DNA of 64,000 nt from Roseiarcus sp963741845 (GTDB lineage Bacteria > Pseudomonadota > Alphaproteobacteria > Rhizobiales > Beijerinckiaceae). Positions 46,584 through 55,184 of the stretch are shown here, in pieces (positions within the stretch are counted from its first letter, which is position 1; each line of letters opens with the position of its first letter). The stretch is taken from the NCBI GenBank assembly GCA_963741845.1, contig CAVUJV010000006.1, positions 124,001-188,000 on the forward strand, given 5' to 3'. The notes under the pieces are model-generated. The model searched no databases, was not told the origin of the DNA, and worked only from the letters and a program-made list of their open reading frames with translations. The position numbers were made by a program, and so were the translations under genes.

Positions 46584-46631
46584 GGGTCCAGCCGACGGAT
46601 TCGGAGGAGGCGAGGGCGCGCGCCGCGCGGA

Positions 46632-46863
46632 TCAGCTCTTTGTCGGGTTCATCAGCAGGATCTGCCGCACGTTCGGATTTTGTTCGCGCAAATAATCCTT
46701 TGCGGCCTGCCGCAGCTTCTCGACCTTGCCGGATTTGAACTTTTTGTGACTCGAGTTCGAGCTCAAGCGTCGTCAGGATCACAAAAATTTCATATCCCCC
46801 GTTGTCGAGCGAATCGGCGCGCCAAATGCTCGCAGCCCTCGCGAGCGGATGTGAAAACTTCAC
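46632..46863 (-). CDS. Small hypothetical protein in an AT-richer patch, one frameshift
   Basis: About 76 aa after correction: KFSHPLARAASIWRADSLDN, then an acidic stretch with repeated Leu-Glu, then KKFKSGKVEKLRQAAKDYL and QILLMNPTKS. The frame changes near 46741-46750, where one extra base would join the two parts. GTG 46863 has GGGAG upstream. The base composition is clearly lower in G+C than the neighbours. I recognise no family, and the gene is tentative. Confidence 0.35.
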
Positions 46864-46968
46864 GCGGGTTTCTCCCTTGTCCGCCAAGCGTCGCGCGCGG
46901 ATATGGGCAGGAAGACGGCGCTCGCGTCAAGGGGTTGTAAAATCCGGCGCTTCGCGGGCGCGCGCCGA

Positions 46969-47862
46969 TCAGTACCGCCAGCGCTGCGCGGCGCGCACGA
47001 GGAAGTCGCGAAAGGCCTCGATCCGCGCGACGTTCTTGAGCTCCTCGGGATAGACGAGAAAGCATTGCATCTCCGGCATTTCCGCCTGCGGCAGGAGCCT
47101 CACGAGGCCCGATTCCTGCGAGACGACGTAATCCGGCAGGACGGCGATGCCGACGCCCGCTTCCGCCGCGCGCATCATCGCGCCGAGATTGTTGACCGAA
47201 ATCTGCGGCGGGCGCGGATTGCGCGGGTCGCGCCCGACTCCGAGCAGCGGATTGAGCTCGTAGAGGAAATGCGTCGCCGTCGGCGCGCCGAACGCGATGA
47301 GGTGATGCTGGTCGAGATCCTCGACCCCGCGCGGCTGGTGATGGCGTTTGAGGTAGTCGACGGACGCGTAGGCGTGGAAATGCACGGTGAAGAGCTTGCG
47401 CCGGATGAGATCCGGCTGCATCGGCTCGCGAAGGCGCAGAGCCACGTCCGCTTCCCGCATGGCGAGGTCGAGGTCGTCGTCCGACAGAAGCAGTTGCAGC
47501 CGCACCTCGGGATAGAGTTCGACGAATTCGCCGAGGCGGGGGGCGAGCCAGTTGGTGCCGAGCCCCAGCGTCGTCGTCACGCGGAGATCGCCATGCGGCT
47601 TCTCGCGCGTGTCGATGAGGCGGCTGCGCACCGCATCGAGTTTCAGCACGACGTCGCGCACGGCGCCGAGCAGCATCTCGCCCTGTTCGGTGAGGATGAG
47701 GCCGCGCGCATGGCGATGGAAGAGCGGCACGCCGAGATCGGCTTCGAGCGCGCCGACCTGCCGGCTCACCGCCGACTGGCTGAGCCCCATGGTCTCGCCG
47801 GCGTGGGTGAAGGAGCCCGCGTCGGCCGCGGCCTGGAAGACGCGCAGCTTGTCCCAGTCCAT
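46969..47862 (-). CDS. LysR-family transcriptional regulator
   Basis: 297-aa regulator with helix-turn-helix AGSFTHAGETMGLSQSAVSR and linker helix at residues 15-75. An effector domain follows, with DLRVTTTLGLGTNWLAPRL and AAEAGVGIAVLPDYVV. It is encoded 44 nt downstream of trxB on the same strand, an arrangement repeated in several alphaproteobacteria. Unlike most LysR genes it is not divergent from a visible target, so its regulon cannot be inferred. Confidence 0.9.
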   Translation of the reverse strand: MDWDKLRVFQAAADAGSFTHAGETMGLSQSAVSRQVGALEADLGVPLFHRHARGLILTEQGEMLLGAVRDVVLKLDAVRSRLIDTREKPHGDLRVTTTLGLGTNWLAPRLGEFVELYPEVRLQLLLSDDDLDLAMREADVALRLREPMQPDLIRRKLFTVHFHAYASVDYLKRHHQPRGVEDLDQHHLIAFGAPTATHFLYELNPLLGVGRDPRNPRPPQISVNNLGAMMRAAEAGVGIAVLPDYVVSQESGLVRLLPQAEMPEMQCFLVYPEELKNVARIEAFRDFLVRAAQRWRY

Positions 47863-47906
47863 GGCTGCCCCCTCTGGCCTTCGCGCGCCCGAGGCGCGCG
47901 CCGCCG

Positions 47907-48890
47907 CTACTCCGCCGCCTGCCGGGCGGGATGCTCGGCCGCGAGCCAGCGCTCGGCTTCGAGCGCGGCCATGCAGCCCAATCCCGCGGCGGTCACCGCC
48001 TGACGGAAGATATCGTCCGCGACGTCGCCCGCCGCGAAAACGCCCTCGACGCTGGTCGCGGTCGAATTGGGCTTCGTCTGCACATAGCCGTTGGGCTTGA
48101 GCGCGAGCTGTCCGCGCACAAGCTCGGTCGCCGGCGCGTGGCCGATGGCGATGAAGACGCCGTCGACGTCGATCTCCTCGTTGAGGCCGGTCATGAGGTT
48201 GTGAAGCCGCAGCGCGGTGACGCCGCGCGGCTCGCCCTTGCCGATGACTTCCTCGACCGTCTCGTTCCAGCGCACTTTCACGTTCGGCCGCTCGAACAGG
48301 CGTTCGGCGAGGATCTTCTCCGAACGGAACTCGCCGCGCCGATGGACGACGGTCACCTCGGCGGCGAGGTTCGAGAGATAGAGCGCCTCCTCGACCGCCG
48401 TATTGCCGCCGCCGATCACGGCGACCCGCTTGCCGCGGAAGAAGAAGCCGTCGCAGGTGGCGCAGGCCGAGACGCCGAAGCCCTTGAATGTCTCTTCGCT
48501 CGGCAGGCCGAGCCACTTGGCCTTGGCGCCCGTGGCGAGAATGACCGCCTCGGCCGTCACGATCCGCCCGCTGTCGCAGGTGATGCGGAAGGGCCGGCGG
48601 CCGAGGTCGAGGCCCGTCACATATTCGCCCTCGATCCGCGCGCCGACATTCTCGGCCTGGGCGCGCATGCGCTCCATGAGCTCCGGGCCCATGACCGGAT
48701 CGGGAAAGCCCGGATAGTTCTCGACGTCCGTGGTGATCATGAGCTGGCCGCCCGGCTCGAACCCGGAAAGCAGGAGCGGCTTCAGCATGGCGCGCGCGGC
48801 GTAGATGGCGGCGGTGTAGCCCGCCGGCCCCGATCCGATGATGACGACGCGCTCGTTGGCGCCGGAATGAGACGTGTGAAGCGCCGCCAT
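47907..48890 (-). CDS. trxB: Thioredoxin reductase
   Basis: 327-aa NADPH-dependent flavoenzyme reducing thioredoxin. FAD motif VVIIGSGPAGYTAAIYAARA, redox-active CATC in GVSACATCDGFF, NADPH motif AVIGGGNTAVEEALYLS and the final GVFAAGDVADDIFRQAVTAAG. Low-molecular-weight bacterial type. Probably co-transcribed with the lysR gene downstream. Confidence 0.95.
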   Translation of the reverse strand: MAALHTSHSGANERVVIIGSGPAGYTAAIYAARAMLKPLLLSGFEPGGQLMITTDVENYPGFPDPVMGPELMERMRAQAENVGARIEGEYVTGLDLGRRPFRITCDSGRIVTAEAVILATGAKAKWLGLPSEETFKGFGVSACATCDGFFFRGKRVAVIGGGNTAVEEALYLSNLAAEVTVVHRRGEFRSEKILAERLFERPNVKVRWNETVEEVIGKGEPRGVTALRLHNLMTGLNEEIDVDGVFIAIGHAPATELVRGQLALKPNGYVQTKPNSTATSVEGVFAAGDVADDIFRQAVTAAGLGCMAALEAERWLAAEHPARQAAE

Positions 48891-49045
48891 GGGCGACCCC
48901 CTGAACGTGAGTGAGCTTCGATCCGCGGGCTTTTCGCGCGCGGGAGCCGGGTTGTTACGGCCCCTTATATGGGGGCTCGCGTTACGCTACAACGCTGCGC
49001 CGCCGCCGATCCAAAGCCAGATGCGGGGCTCAAGGGAAATTCACC

Positions 49046-49648
49046 ATGCTCATTCTTCGTTCGTCCGGCGCGTCGCCCTTTGTGCGCAAGGTCAGGATCG
49101 CCGCCGCCATGCTGGGGCTCGACGGTCAGATCGAGGTTGTCGAAGCGGACACGACCAACCCCGACGATACGCTGAGGACGCAGAACCCGCTCGGCAAGAT
49201 CCCCGCGCTGGTCACGGACGAAGGCGACGTGATCTATGACAGCGCGGTCATTCTGGAATATCTCGACTGGCGCGCGGGCGGGGGCAAGATCATTCCGTCC
49301 GAACCCGTCCTGCGGTTCCAGAGCCTGACCCGCGAGGCGCTCGCCGACGGGATCTGCGAGGCCGCGGTGCTCCTGCGCTACGAGACCGTCTGGCGCGAGC
49401 CGGAGCATCGTTCCCAGAAATGGCTCGATTATCAGGGCGAGAAGATCGCCCGCGCGCTCGCCGTCTTCGAGGCGGATCCTCCGGAGGAGATCAGCGACGT
49501 CGCGACGATCGCGCTCGCCTCCGCGCTCGGCTATCTCGACCTGCGGTTCGGCGGCGAGTGGCGCGCGGGCCACCCGAAGCTCGTGGGGTGGCTGGACGCC
49601 TTCGCGGAAGCGGTTCCGGGCTTCGAGGCGACGCGGTTCAAGGCATAA
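49046..49648 (+). CDS. Glutathione S-transferase family protein
   Basis: 200-aa protein. The N-terminal thioredoxin-fold domain has SSGASPFVRKVRIAAAMLGL (catalytic Ser/Arg region) and NPLGKIPALVTDEG with the cis-Pro. An alpha-helical C-terminal domain follows. It resembles YibF-type GSTs. AAGGGAA precedes ATG 49046. Diverges from trxB. Confidence 0.88.
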   Translation: MLILRSSGASPFVRKVRIAAAMLGLDGQIEVVEADTTNPDDTLRTQNPLGKIPALVTDEGDVIYDSAVILEYLDWRAGGGKIIPSEPVLRFQSLTREALADGICEAAVLLRYETVWREPEHRSQKWLDYQGEKIARALAVFEADPPEEISDVATIALASALGYLDLRFGGEWRAGHPKLVGWLDAFAEAVPGFEATRFKA

Positions 49649-49758
49649 CGCGCGACCGGGATGAGGCGGCGGGGCGCGAGCGCCCTTCCGCCGCGCTCAT
49701 TTCCCGCGGACGCAAGGTCCGTCATCGTCGTTGCCGCAAAAGGCCTGAGGAAACGCCC

Positions 49759-50097
49759 ATGAATCGCCTGCCTGTTTTCGCCGTCGCGCTCGTCTGTCTC
49801 TGCGGGCCAGCCGCGGCCAAGGATACGCGATTCTGGAACCTCACCAGTTCGACGGCCAAGTCGCTCGAACTCGCGCCTGCCGGCACGCAGGCTTTCGGCC
49901 CCAATCAATGCCTCAACGACCCCGACCGCGAGGTCGAACACGACGAACGCGTCAAAGTGACGGGCCTCGCCCCCGGCGCCTATGACGCGCGGCTGACGCT
50001 GGCGGACGGGCGCAAGTGCCTCGTCCGGAACGTTCAGGTCGAAGCGGGCAAGGTCTTTTCGATCGAGGACAAGGAACTCACCGACTGCACGAAGTGA
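49759..50097 (+). CDS. Small exported protein, Tat/Sec-signal-bearing, unknown function
   Basis: 112 aa with a Sec signal peptide (residues 1-20, ending CGPAAA). A compact domain follows with RFWNLTSSTAKSLELAPAG, DRVKVTG-like VKVTGLAPGAYDARL and paired cysteines (CLND, KCLV, DCTK). It resembles small periplasmic proteins of alphaproteobacteria often described only as 'hypothetical'. GAGG lies upstream of ATG 49759. Despite the broad call I see no twin-arginine motif, so Sec export is expected. Confidence 0.7.
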   Translation: MNRLPVFAVALVCLCGPAAAKDTRFWNLTSSTAKSLELAPAGTQAFGPNQCLNDPDREVEHDERVKVTGLAPGAYDARLTLADGRKCLVRNVQVEAGKVFSIEDKELTDCTK

Positions 50098-50359
50098 CCG
50101 GTCCGGCCGACGCGCCACGCGGTTGGTTCCCCGGCAGCATAGCAAAAGCTTGCATATTCTGATATTCAGGTTATGATGCGTTTATTGTCGTAAAAATCAA
50201 AAATCATGTCCCATGCCCGAAAGCGTCCGTTCCGCAAAGCCTCGCCGCCCGCCCCGGGTGCAGGGCGTGCAAGGCGCGGCGCGGGGACGCGAAACAAAGC
50301 GCATCCCAACCCATTGAAAAGAAGGAATCCGGCGAAACGGGAATACCAGGGATGGCCGG

Positions 50360-50614
50360 TCAATCCGCCGTTGGCAGGCGGCGCATGACGAATTCGATCT
50401 CGTCGTCGGCGAGTTCGCGCCAGGACTCGATCTCCGTCATATAGGCGGCCTTCGGGAAGCGCTCGAACCATTCGCGCGCCTTCTGGCGGGCTTCGGGGCG
50501 GGGCAGGCGAAAGGTCTCGCGTCGCCACGCCCCTTCGGACGTCGCGGCGCGGCGATCACGGCGTCCGGCGGCGCGCCTCGCCACATCGCCGGGTTTTCTG
50601 GTCTCGACGGCCAT
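50360..50614 (-). CDS. Small conserved hypothetical protein
   Basis: 84 aa, no signal peptide or membrane segment. The C-terminal part KAAYMTEIESWRELADDEIE followed by FVMRRLPTAD looks like a conserved short protein of Hyphomicrobiales. The N-terminal half is Arg/Ala-rich and less convincing, so the true start may be further inside. It lies downstream of the sulfatase gene on the same strand. Confidence 0.55.
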   Translation of the reverse strand: MAVETRKPGDVARRAAGRRDRRAATSEGAWRRETFRLPRPEARQKAREWFERFPKAAYMTEIESWRELADDEIEFVMRRLPTAD

Positions 50615-50687
50615 CGAGCCGACGCTAGCGCGAATTCACAAGGATTTGGAGTTCGAGAGTCGCGGCGAGCGTCCGAACAGCGATCCT

Positions 50688-52206
50688 TTACGGCCCGACC
50701 ACGCGGGGGAAGCGCGCCATGGCCTCGAGGTCGTCGAGGTCCATGCTGTTGCGCATATATTGTTTCGAGGCGTCGCGGAACGGCTGGAAGTCCCACGGAC
50801 GGATCGCCCCCTTGGGTCAGCGCCGCGTCCACGAGCCTGCGGCGGCGCTGGCTTTCGCGCACCTGAGCGTCGAGCGCCACGAGATCCCAGCGGCGCGCGA
50901 CCTCGTCGCGGAAGGCGGCGACCTGCGCGGCTCGCGAGGCGTCCCTGGCGAGATTCGTGCGCTCGCCGGGGTCGGCTTCGAGGTCGTAGAGCTGGTCAGG
51001 GTCGGCCGGGGAATGGACGAATTTGAAGCGTCCGCGGCGGATCATCACGATCGGCGCGATCGCGCCTTCCGCCAGATATTCGCCGATCGCCTCGTCATGA
51101 CCGGCGCGCCCCTCGATATGCGGCATGAGGCTCTGCCCGTCCGTCCCGGCGCCGATCGCGCCCGAGTCGCCGCCCGCGAGATCGACCAGCGTCGGGACGA
51201 GATCGACAAGCGACACGCTCGCCCCGATCCGGCGCGGCGCGAAGCGGCCGGGACTTGCGACGACGAGCGGCACGCGCGCCGAGTTCTCGAAGAAGTTCAT
51301 CTTGTACCAGAGGCCGCGGTCGCCCAGCATCTCGCCATGGTCGGAAACGAGGATGACGATCGTGTCCTCGGCCATTCCGGTCGAACGCAAAGCCTGCATG
51401 AGGCGGCCGACATGGTCGTCCACGTAGGCGATGGCGCCGAAATAGGCGCGCCGCGCGGCGCGCGCCTGGTCCGCGGTGACAGGCTCCACGTCCATTGCGC
51501 AGACATGGCGCAGCCGCTTCGAATGCGGGTCGAGCTCGCTCGCCGGGACGGGCGGCAGGGGCGGCGGGATGTCCTCGTCGCGATAGAGGTCCCAGTAGCG
51601 CTGCGGCACGGCGAATGGATCGTGCGGATGGGTGAAGGAGGCGACGAGCAGGAACGGCCGCCGGTCGCTTCCGCGCGCGATGTCGTAAATCGCGCGTTCC
51701 GAAGCGAAGGCCACCTCGTCGTCGAAGTCGAGCTGGTTGGTGCGCAGGCAGGTTCCCGCCTGCGCGACGGAACTCATGTTGTGATACCAGCTCGGCCGGT
51801 CGTGTGGGCGATCCCAGTCCGGCGTCCAGCCGTAGTCGGCCGGATAGATGTCGGTGGTCAGCCGCTCCTCGAATCCGTGGAGCTGGTCCGGCCCGCAGAA
51901 GTGCATCTTGCCCGAGAGGATGGCGCGGTAGCCCATGAGCCTGAGCCGGTGGGCGAAGGTCGGAATGTCGGCCGGGAAGTCCGCCGCGTTGTCGTAGACG
52001 CGGGTGCGCGAGGGCTGGAGCCCCGCCATGAAGGAGGCGCGCGAAGGCGAGCAGAGCGGGCTCGCGCAATAGGCGCTGTCGAAAACGACCCCGTCCTTCG
52101 CCAGCGCCTGCATGTGCGGAGCGCGGGTCACGGCATGGCCGTAGATCGGCAGGAAGGCCGGGGCCATCTGGTCGGCCATGAGGATCAGGATGTTCGGCGC
52201 GGTCAT
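50688..52206 (-). CDS. betC: Choline-sulfatase-like type I sulfatase, one frameshift near its end
   Basis: About 505 aa after correction. Type I sulfatase with the formylglycine site in CSPSRASFMAG, metal residues in ILMADQM and VSDHGEMLGDRGLWYKMNFFE (in pieces), and BetC-like YGHAVTRAPHMQALA. BetC hydrolyses choline-O-sulfate to choline and sulfate. The frame breaks at 50807-50811: one extra base in a five-base run. Correction gives AIRPWDFQPFRDASKQYMRN and RFPRVVGP with TAA 50688, the usual BetC ending. ATG 52206 overlaps the stop of the upstream solute-binding protein gene. No betA, betB or betI lies nearby, so choline sulfate as substrate is likely but not proven. Confidence 0.83.
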
Positions 52207-53417
52207 TGATGCGTCCTGTGCCCGCCCTTCGCGTGTCCCGACTTCGCTCTTCCGCCGTGCGCGCCCTTGGCGGCCTCGGTCTTCGCGCCTTTGTTGGCGG
52301 CCGGCTGAGCCTTGGCTTCCGTTTTGGCTGCGCCCCGCTTGCTCGTTCGCCGGCTTTGGCGCTCGTCGTTCTGAATGCGGCTCCATTCCTTCTCGACGAG
52401 TTCGGCGGTCTTCGGATCGTAGAGGGCCGCCGGCCAGAGCGCACGGAAATTGACGCCCGGCGCGACGCTCCCGGCGCTCATGAGGCCGGCCGCCGCCGTC
52501 GCCTGAGCCGCGACCTCGGGGCGGAGCAGAAAGTCGATCAGCATGGAGGCTTCTCGCGGATGAGGCGCGTCGGCCGGCTCGGCGAGCGCGTCGATCGTGA
52601 TCGTGGCGCCCTCGCGCGGCGCCGCAAAGCGGATATCGGCGGCGGGTCCGCCCTCGCGGCTGCGGCGCGTCGCAATCTCCGCCTGCGGCGCGCCGCCGAG
52701 GGTGAGACAGACCGCGCCGCTTGCGATGGCGGTGACGGGATCGCGCGAGACGGGGATGCGGGCGACCTTGCGCGCGGCGAGGATGAGATCCGCGGCGGCG
52801 ACGATCTGGCGGTCGCGCAGCCGCGCCGGGTCGGCTCCCATCATGCGGAAGGCTGCGGCGAACAATTCGTCGCGCGAATCGGGGAGCGCGACGCCGCAGG
52901 GCGCGAGCTTACCCGCGACATTGGGATTGAGCGCGGCGCTCCACGAGTTCGGGACGCCGCCAAGCAGCGGCGGAGCCTTGGCGGCGTCATAGAGGAGCCC
53001 CGTCGCCGACCAGCCCCAGGCCATCGAGCGTCCGCCCGGGTCGTAGGCCGCGAGCTTGGCGGCGATCTGCGGCGCGACGTTCCGGGCGTTGGGGATCTGG
53101 TCGCGGCCGATGTGTCTGAGCTGGCCCGCGGCGGCCGCCCGGGCGATGTCGGGGCCGGGCAGAATGACGACGTCGTAGGGGCCATCCTTCATCATCGCCG
53201 GGATGCGCGCCGGGTCGCCATAAGCGTCGTAGGCGACGGCGAGGCCGGTCTCCTTCTCGAAGGTCTGCAGCGTCCCGGTGGGGAAAGCGCCGGAAGGCGC
53301 AAGCAGCCGCACAAAGGCCTCGGCCGGCTGCGGAGGCGGAGCGAAGGGCGACAGGCTCGCGGCGGATGCAGCGCTCGTGGACAGCGCGACAAGGGCGGCG
53401 GCGAGCAACCTCGGCAT
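52203..53417 (-). CDS. Periplasmic solute-binding protein (PotD/PotF-like) with a basic tail
   Basis: 404-aa exported protein. The signal peptide (residues 1-19, MPRLLAAALVALSTSAASA) is followed by a type II periplasmic-binding fold with FEKETGLAVAYDAYGDPARI, VVILPGPDIARAAA and MAWGWSATGLLYDAA. The last 55 residues or so are a Lys/Ala/Gly/His-rich histone H1-like tail, absent from ordinary family members. ATG 53417 is chosen; ATG 53492 would put 25 residues before the signal. It overlaps betC (ATGA) but has no permease or ATPase gene next to it, so it is an orphan receptor, perhaps for choline sulfate. Confidence 0.75.
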   Translation of the reverse strand: MPRLLAAALVALSTSAASAASLSPFAPPPQPAEAFVRLLAPSGAFPTGTLQTFEKETGLAVAYDAYGDPARIPAMMKDGPYDVVILPGPDIARAAAAGQLRHIGRDQIPNARNVAPQIAAKLAAYDPGGRSMAWGWSATGLLYDAAKAPPLLGGVPNSWSAALNPNVAGKLAPCGVALPDSRDELFAAAFRMMGADPARLRDRQIVAAADLILAARKVARIPVSRDPVTAIASGAVCLTLGGAPQAEIATRRSREGGPAADIRFAAPREGATITIDALAEPADAPHPREASMLIDFLLRPEVAAQATAAAGLMSAGSVAPGVNFRALWPAALYDPKTAELVEKEWSRIQNDERQSRRTSKRGAAKTEAKAQPAANKGAKTEAAKGAHGGRAKSGHAKGGHRTHQ

Positions 53418-53528
53418 CAGTTTTGGGTAAGGGGGGAGCGGGAGCCGGTCAAGCCGGTCCGCACGCGACGAGGTCCGCCGGTTGATGAACATGCCGCTGC
53501 AGGGTAGGGGAGGCCCGACAGGGTCCCG

Positions 53529-54764
53529 ATGTTCAGAAAGCCTTTTTTATTCCCGCGCGCCTGGCGCCTTGAGCCGGCTTACGAGGGCGAGGATGACGTT
53601 CTCGCGCTGGTGCGGGTGCAGAGCTCCGACGCCGAGCAGGCCGTTCTGCTCCCCCGCGTGAAAAACCTCACCTATTTTATCGTCGCTCCGCGCGGCGACC
53701 AACTGTCCATCCAGACGGACGGCGATTTTCGGGTCGCGGGACTGGGCGCTCCGCTCTCTCTCAAGGCGCGGCTTCGGCTCGCGTTCATCCGCAAGAAGAA
53801 GAAATATCTGGAGTTTCCTGCATTTTCGGTCTTCAGCACTGGCCCGAAATATAAACGAAAGCGTTTCACAGGGTTCAACCAGCATATGGCCAGCATCGGC
53901 CTTGGGGTCGACGGAGCGCTGCTCGCGAGCCGTCCCGAACTCCTCGCCGGCTGGCCGGCCATCGACGCGCCGGTAACGAGACCCGCCGGGCCGGCAAAAG
54001 CGGCGATCGTCGTTCATATCTATTACGAGGACACCTGGCCGGATTTCGCCGAGGTGATGAAGCGCCTCACGATCCCCTTCGACCTTATCGTGACGACGGT
54101 CCCTGGCCGGGAGGGCCTCGCGGAGACGGTCAGGCGCGAATTCCCCTGGGCGGAGATCGCGGTCATGGAGAACCGCGGGCGCGACGTGCGGCCCTTTCTT
54201 GCCCTCCTGGAGGAGGGTCGTCTCGACCGTTACGCCTATGTCTGCAAGATGCATGGCAAGAAATCGAGCGACGGGGGACGGAAGGCCTATCTCGGCTCGC
54301 TCTGGCGCAGGCGGCTCTTGTTCGACCTGCTCGCGGGCCCGAACATCGCCGAAAGGATCATCGGCGCGTTCGAGCGCGATCCCGGCATAGGCATGATCGG
54401 ACCCAGCGCCTTCCGCCTGCCGAGCGACCGCTATTCCGAGACCCTCTCGTGGGGCACGGACAATCGCGAGACGATCCTGGAACATGCGGCGCGGATGGGC
54501 GTATCGCCCGGCCAGTTCCGGCTCGACTTTTTTGGGGGAACGATGTTCTGGGCGCGGCCGGAGGCGCTCAGGCCCCTGCGCGGCCTCAAACTCGCCGACG
54601 CTTTTCCCGAGGAGACGGGGCTGCTCGACGGCGGACTCGAACATGCGGTCGAGCGGCTGTTCGCGACATCGGCCGTCGCCGCTGGCTACCGCCTCGCCGA
54701 GAGCGACGGGTTCGAGGTGCTGGACGCCATGACGCCGGCCCGTGAGCGTGCGGTCTTGGGCTGA
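53529..54764 (+). CDS. Rhamnan synthesis F-type protein (surface polysaccharide biosynthesis)
   Basis: 411-aa protein of the RgpF group. Central motifs AAIVVHIYYEDTWPDFAEVM, VMENRGRDVRPFLALLEEG and KMHGKKSSDGGRKAYLGSLW are the signature of the rhamnan-synthesis F domain, implicated in assembly of rhamnose-containing polysaccharides. An N-terminal beta-rich segment with the basic stretch RKKKKYLEF precedes it. ATG 53529 follows no strong ribosome site. It stands alone between the betC pair and the glycosidase locus. Confidence 0.8.
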   Translation: MFRKPFLFPRAWRLEPAYEGEDDVLALVRVQSSDAEQAVLLPRVKNLTYFIVAPRGDQLSIQTDGDFRVAGLGAPLSLKARLRLAFIRKKKKYLEFPAFSVFSTGPKYKRKRFTGFNQHMASIGLGVDGALLASRPELLAGWPAIDAPVTRPAGPAKAAIVVHIYYEDTWPDFAEVMKRLTIPFDLIVTTVPGREGLAETVRREFPWAEIAVMENRGRDVRPFLALLEEGRLDRYAYVCKMHGKKSSDGGRKAYLGSLWRRRLLFDLLAGPNIAERIIGAFERDPGIGMIGPSAFRLPSDRYSETLSWGTDNRETILEHAARMGVSPGQFRLDFFGGTMFWARPEALRPLRGLKLADAFPEETGLLDGGLEHAVERLFATSAVAAGYRLAESDGFEVLDAMTPARERAVLG

Positions 54765-54830
54765 TCGAGGCGGACCCAGGCGGGACCGCGGGCGAGGTCA
54801 CGGGGTCCTCGCTGCTCAGAGCGCTCCCGC

Positions 54831-55184
54831 TCAATCCGCCGCTTCGGCAATCCAGACCTGCATCGAACCGGGCTCGCGATTGGCCCAGAGGAAGTAGGGC
54901 AGGGCGGTCAGCGTCGCGTCCGCGTTCCGGGGCGGCGCGCTCGAATAAAGCGGCGCGCCCTCGGTGGCCACGGCGCGCTTGGCCTCGGCCACCAGCGCCA
55001 TCGCGCCGCCGGATCGCAGATAGGCGCTCGCTTCGCGAAGCGTGACCAGAATGCCGACCTCGGCGAGCTTCGCATGCTGGCTCGGGATCGTTCGGGCGAG
55101 GACAGTGTCGAGACGTTCGCGCCAGAACGGTCCGGTCATCCGGACTTCGGAAAAGGGAACCGAAGCGTAAACTTCCCTGGTCAC
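54831..55184 (-). pseudogene. Internally deleted GH127 beta-L-arabinofuranosidase remnant
   Basis: 117-aa open frame. The first 40 residues or so (FSEVRMTGPFWRERLDTVLA, then TIPSQHAKLAEVGIL) match the N-terminus of GH127/DUF1680 enzymes. The last 60 or so (LTALPYFLWANREPGSMQVW) match their extreme C-terminus. Complete enzymes are about 600-650 aa, so roughly 500 residues, including the catalytic barrel with the Cys-zinc site, are missing. The junction is in frame. GTG 55184 overlaps the GH2 stop (GTGA), as an intact downstream gene would. A real deletion or a collapsed assembly are both possible; the product as printed cannot be active. Confidence 0.7.

Noticed and set aside
50206..50388. 60-codon open frame in the AT-rich gap
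   Set aside because: Arg/Pro-rich product, no ribosome site, overlaps the end of the convergent gene.
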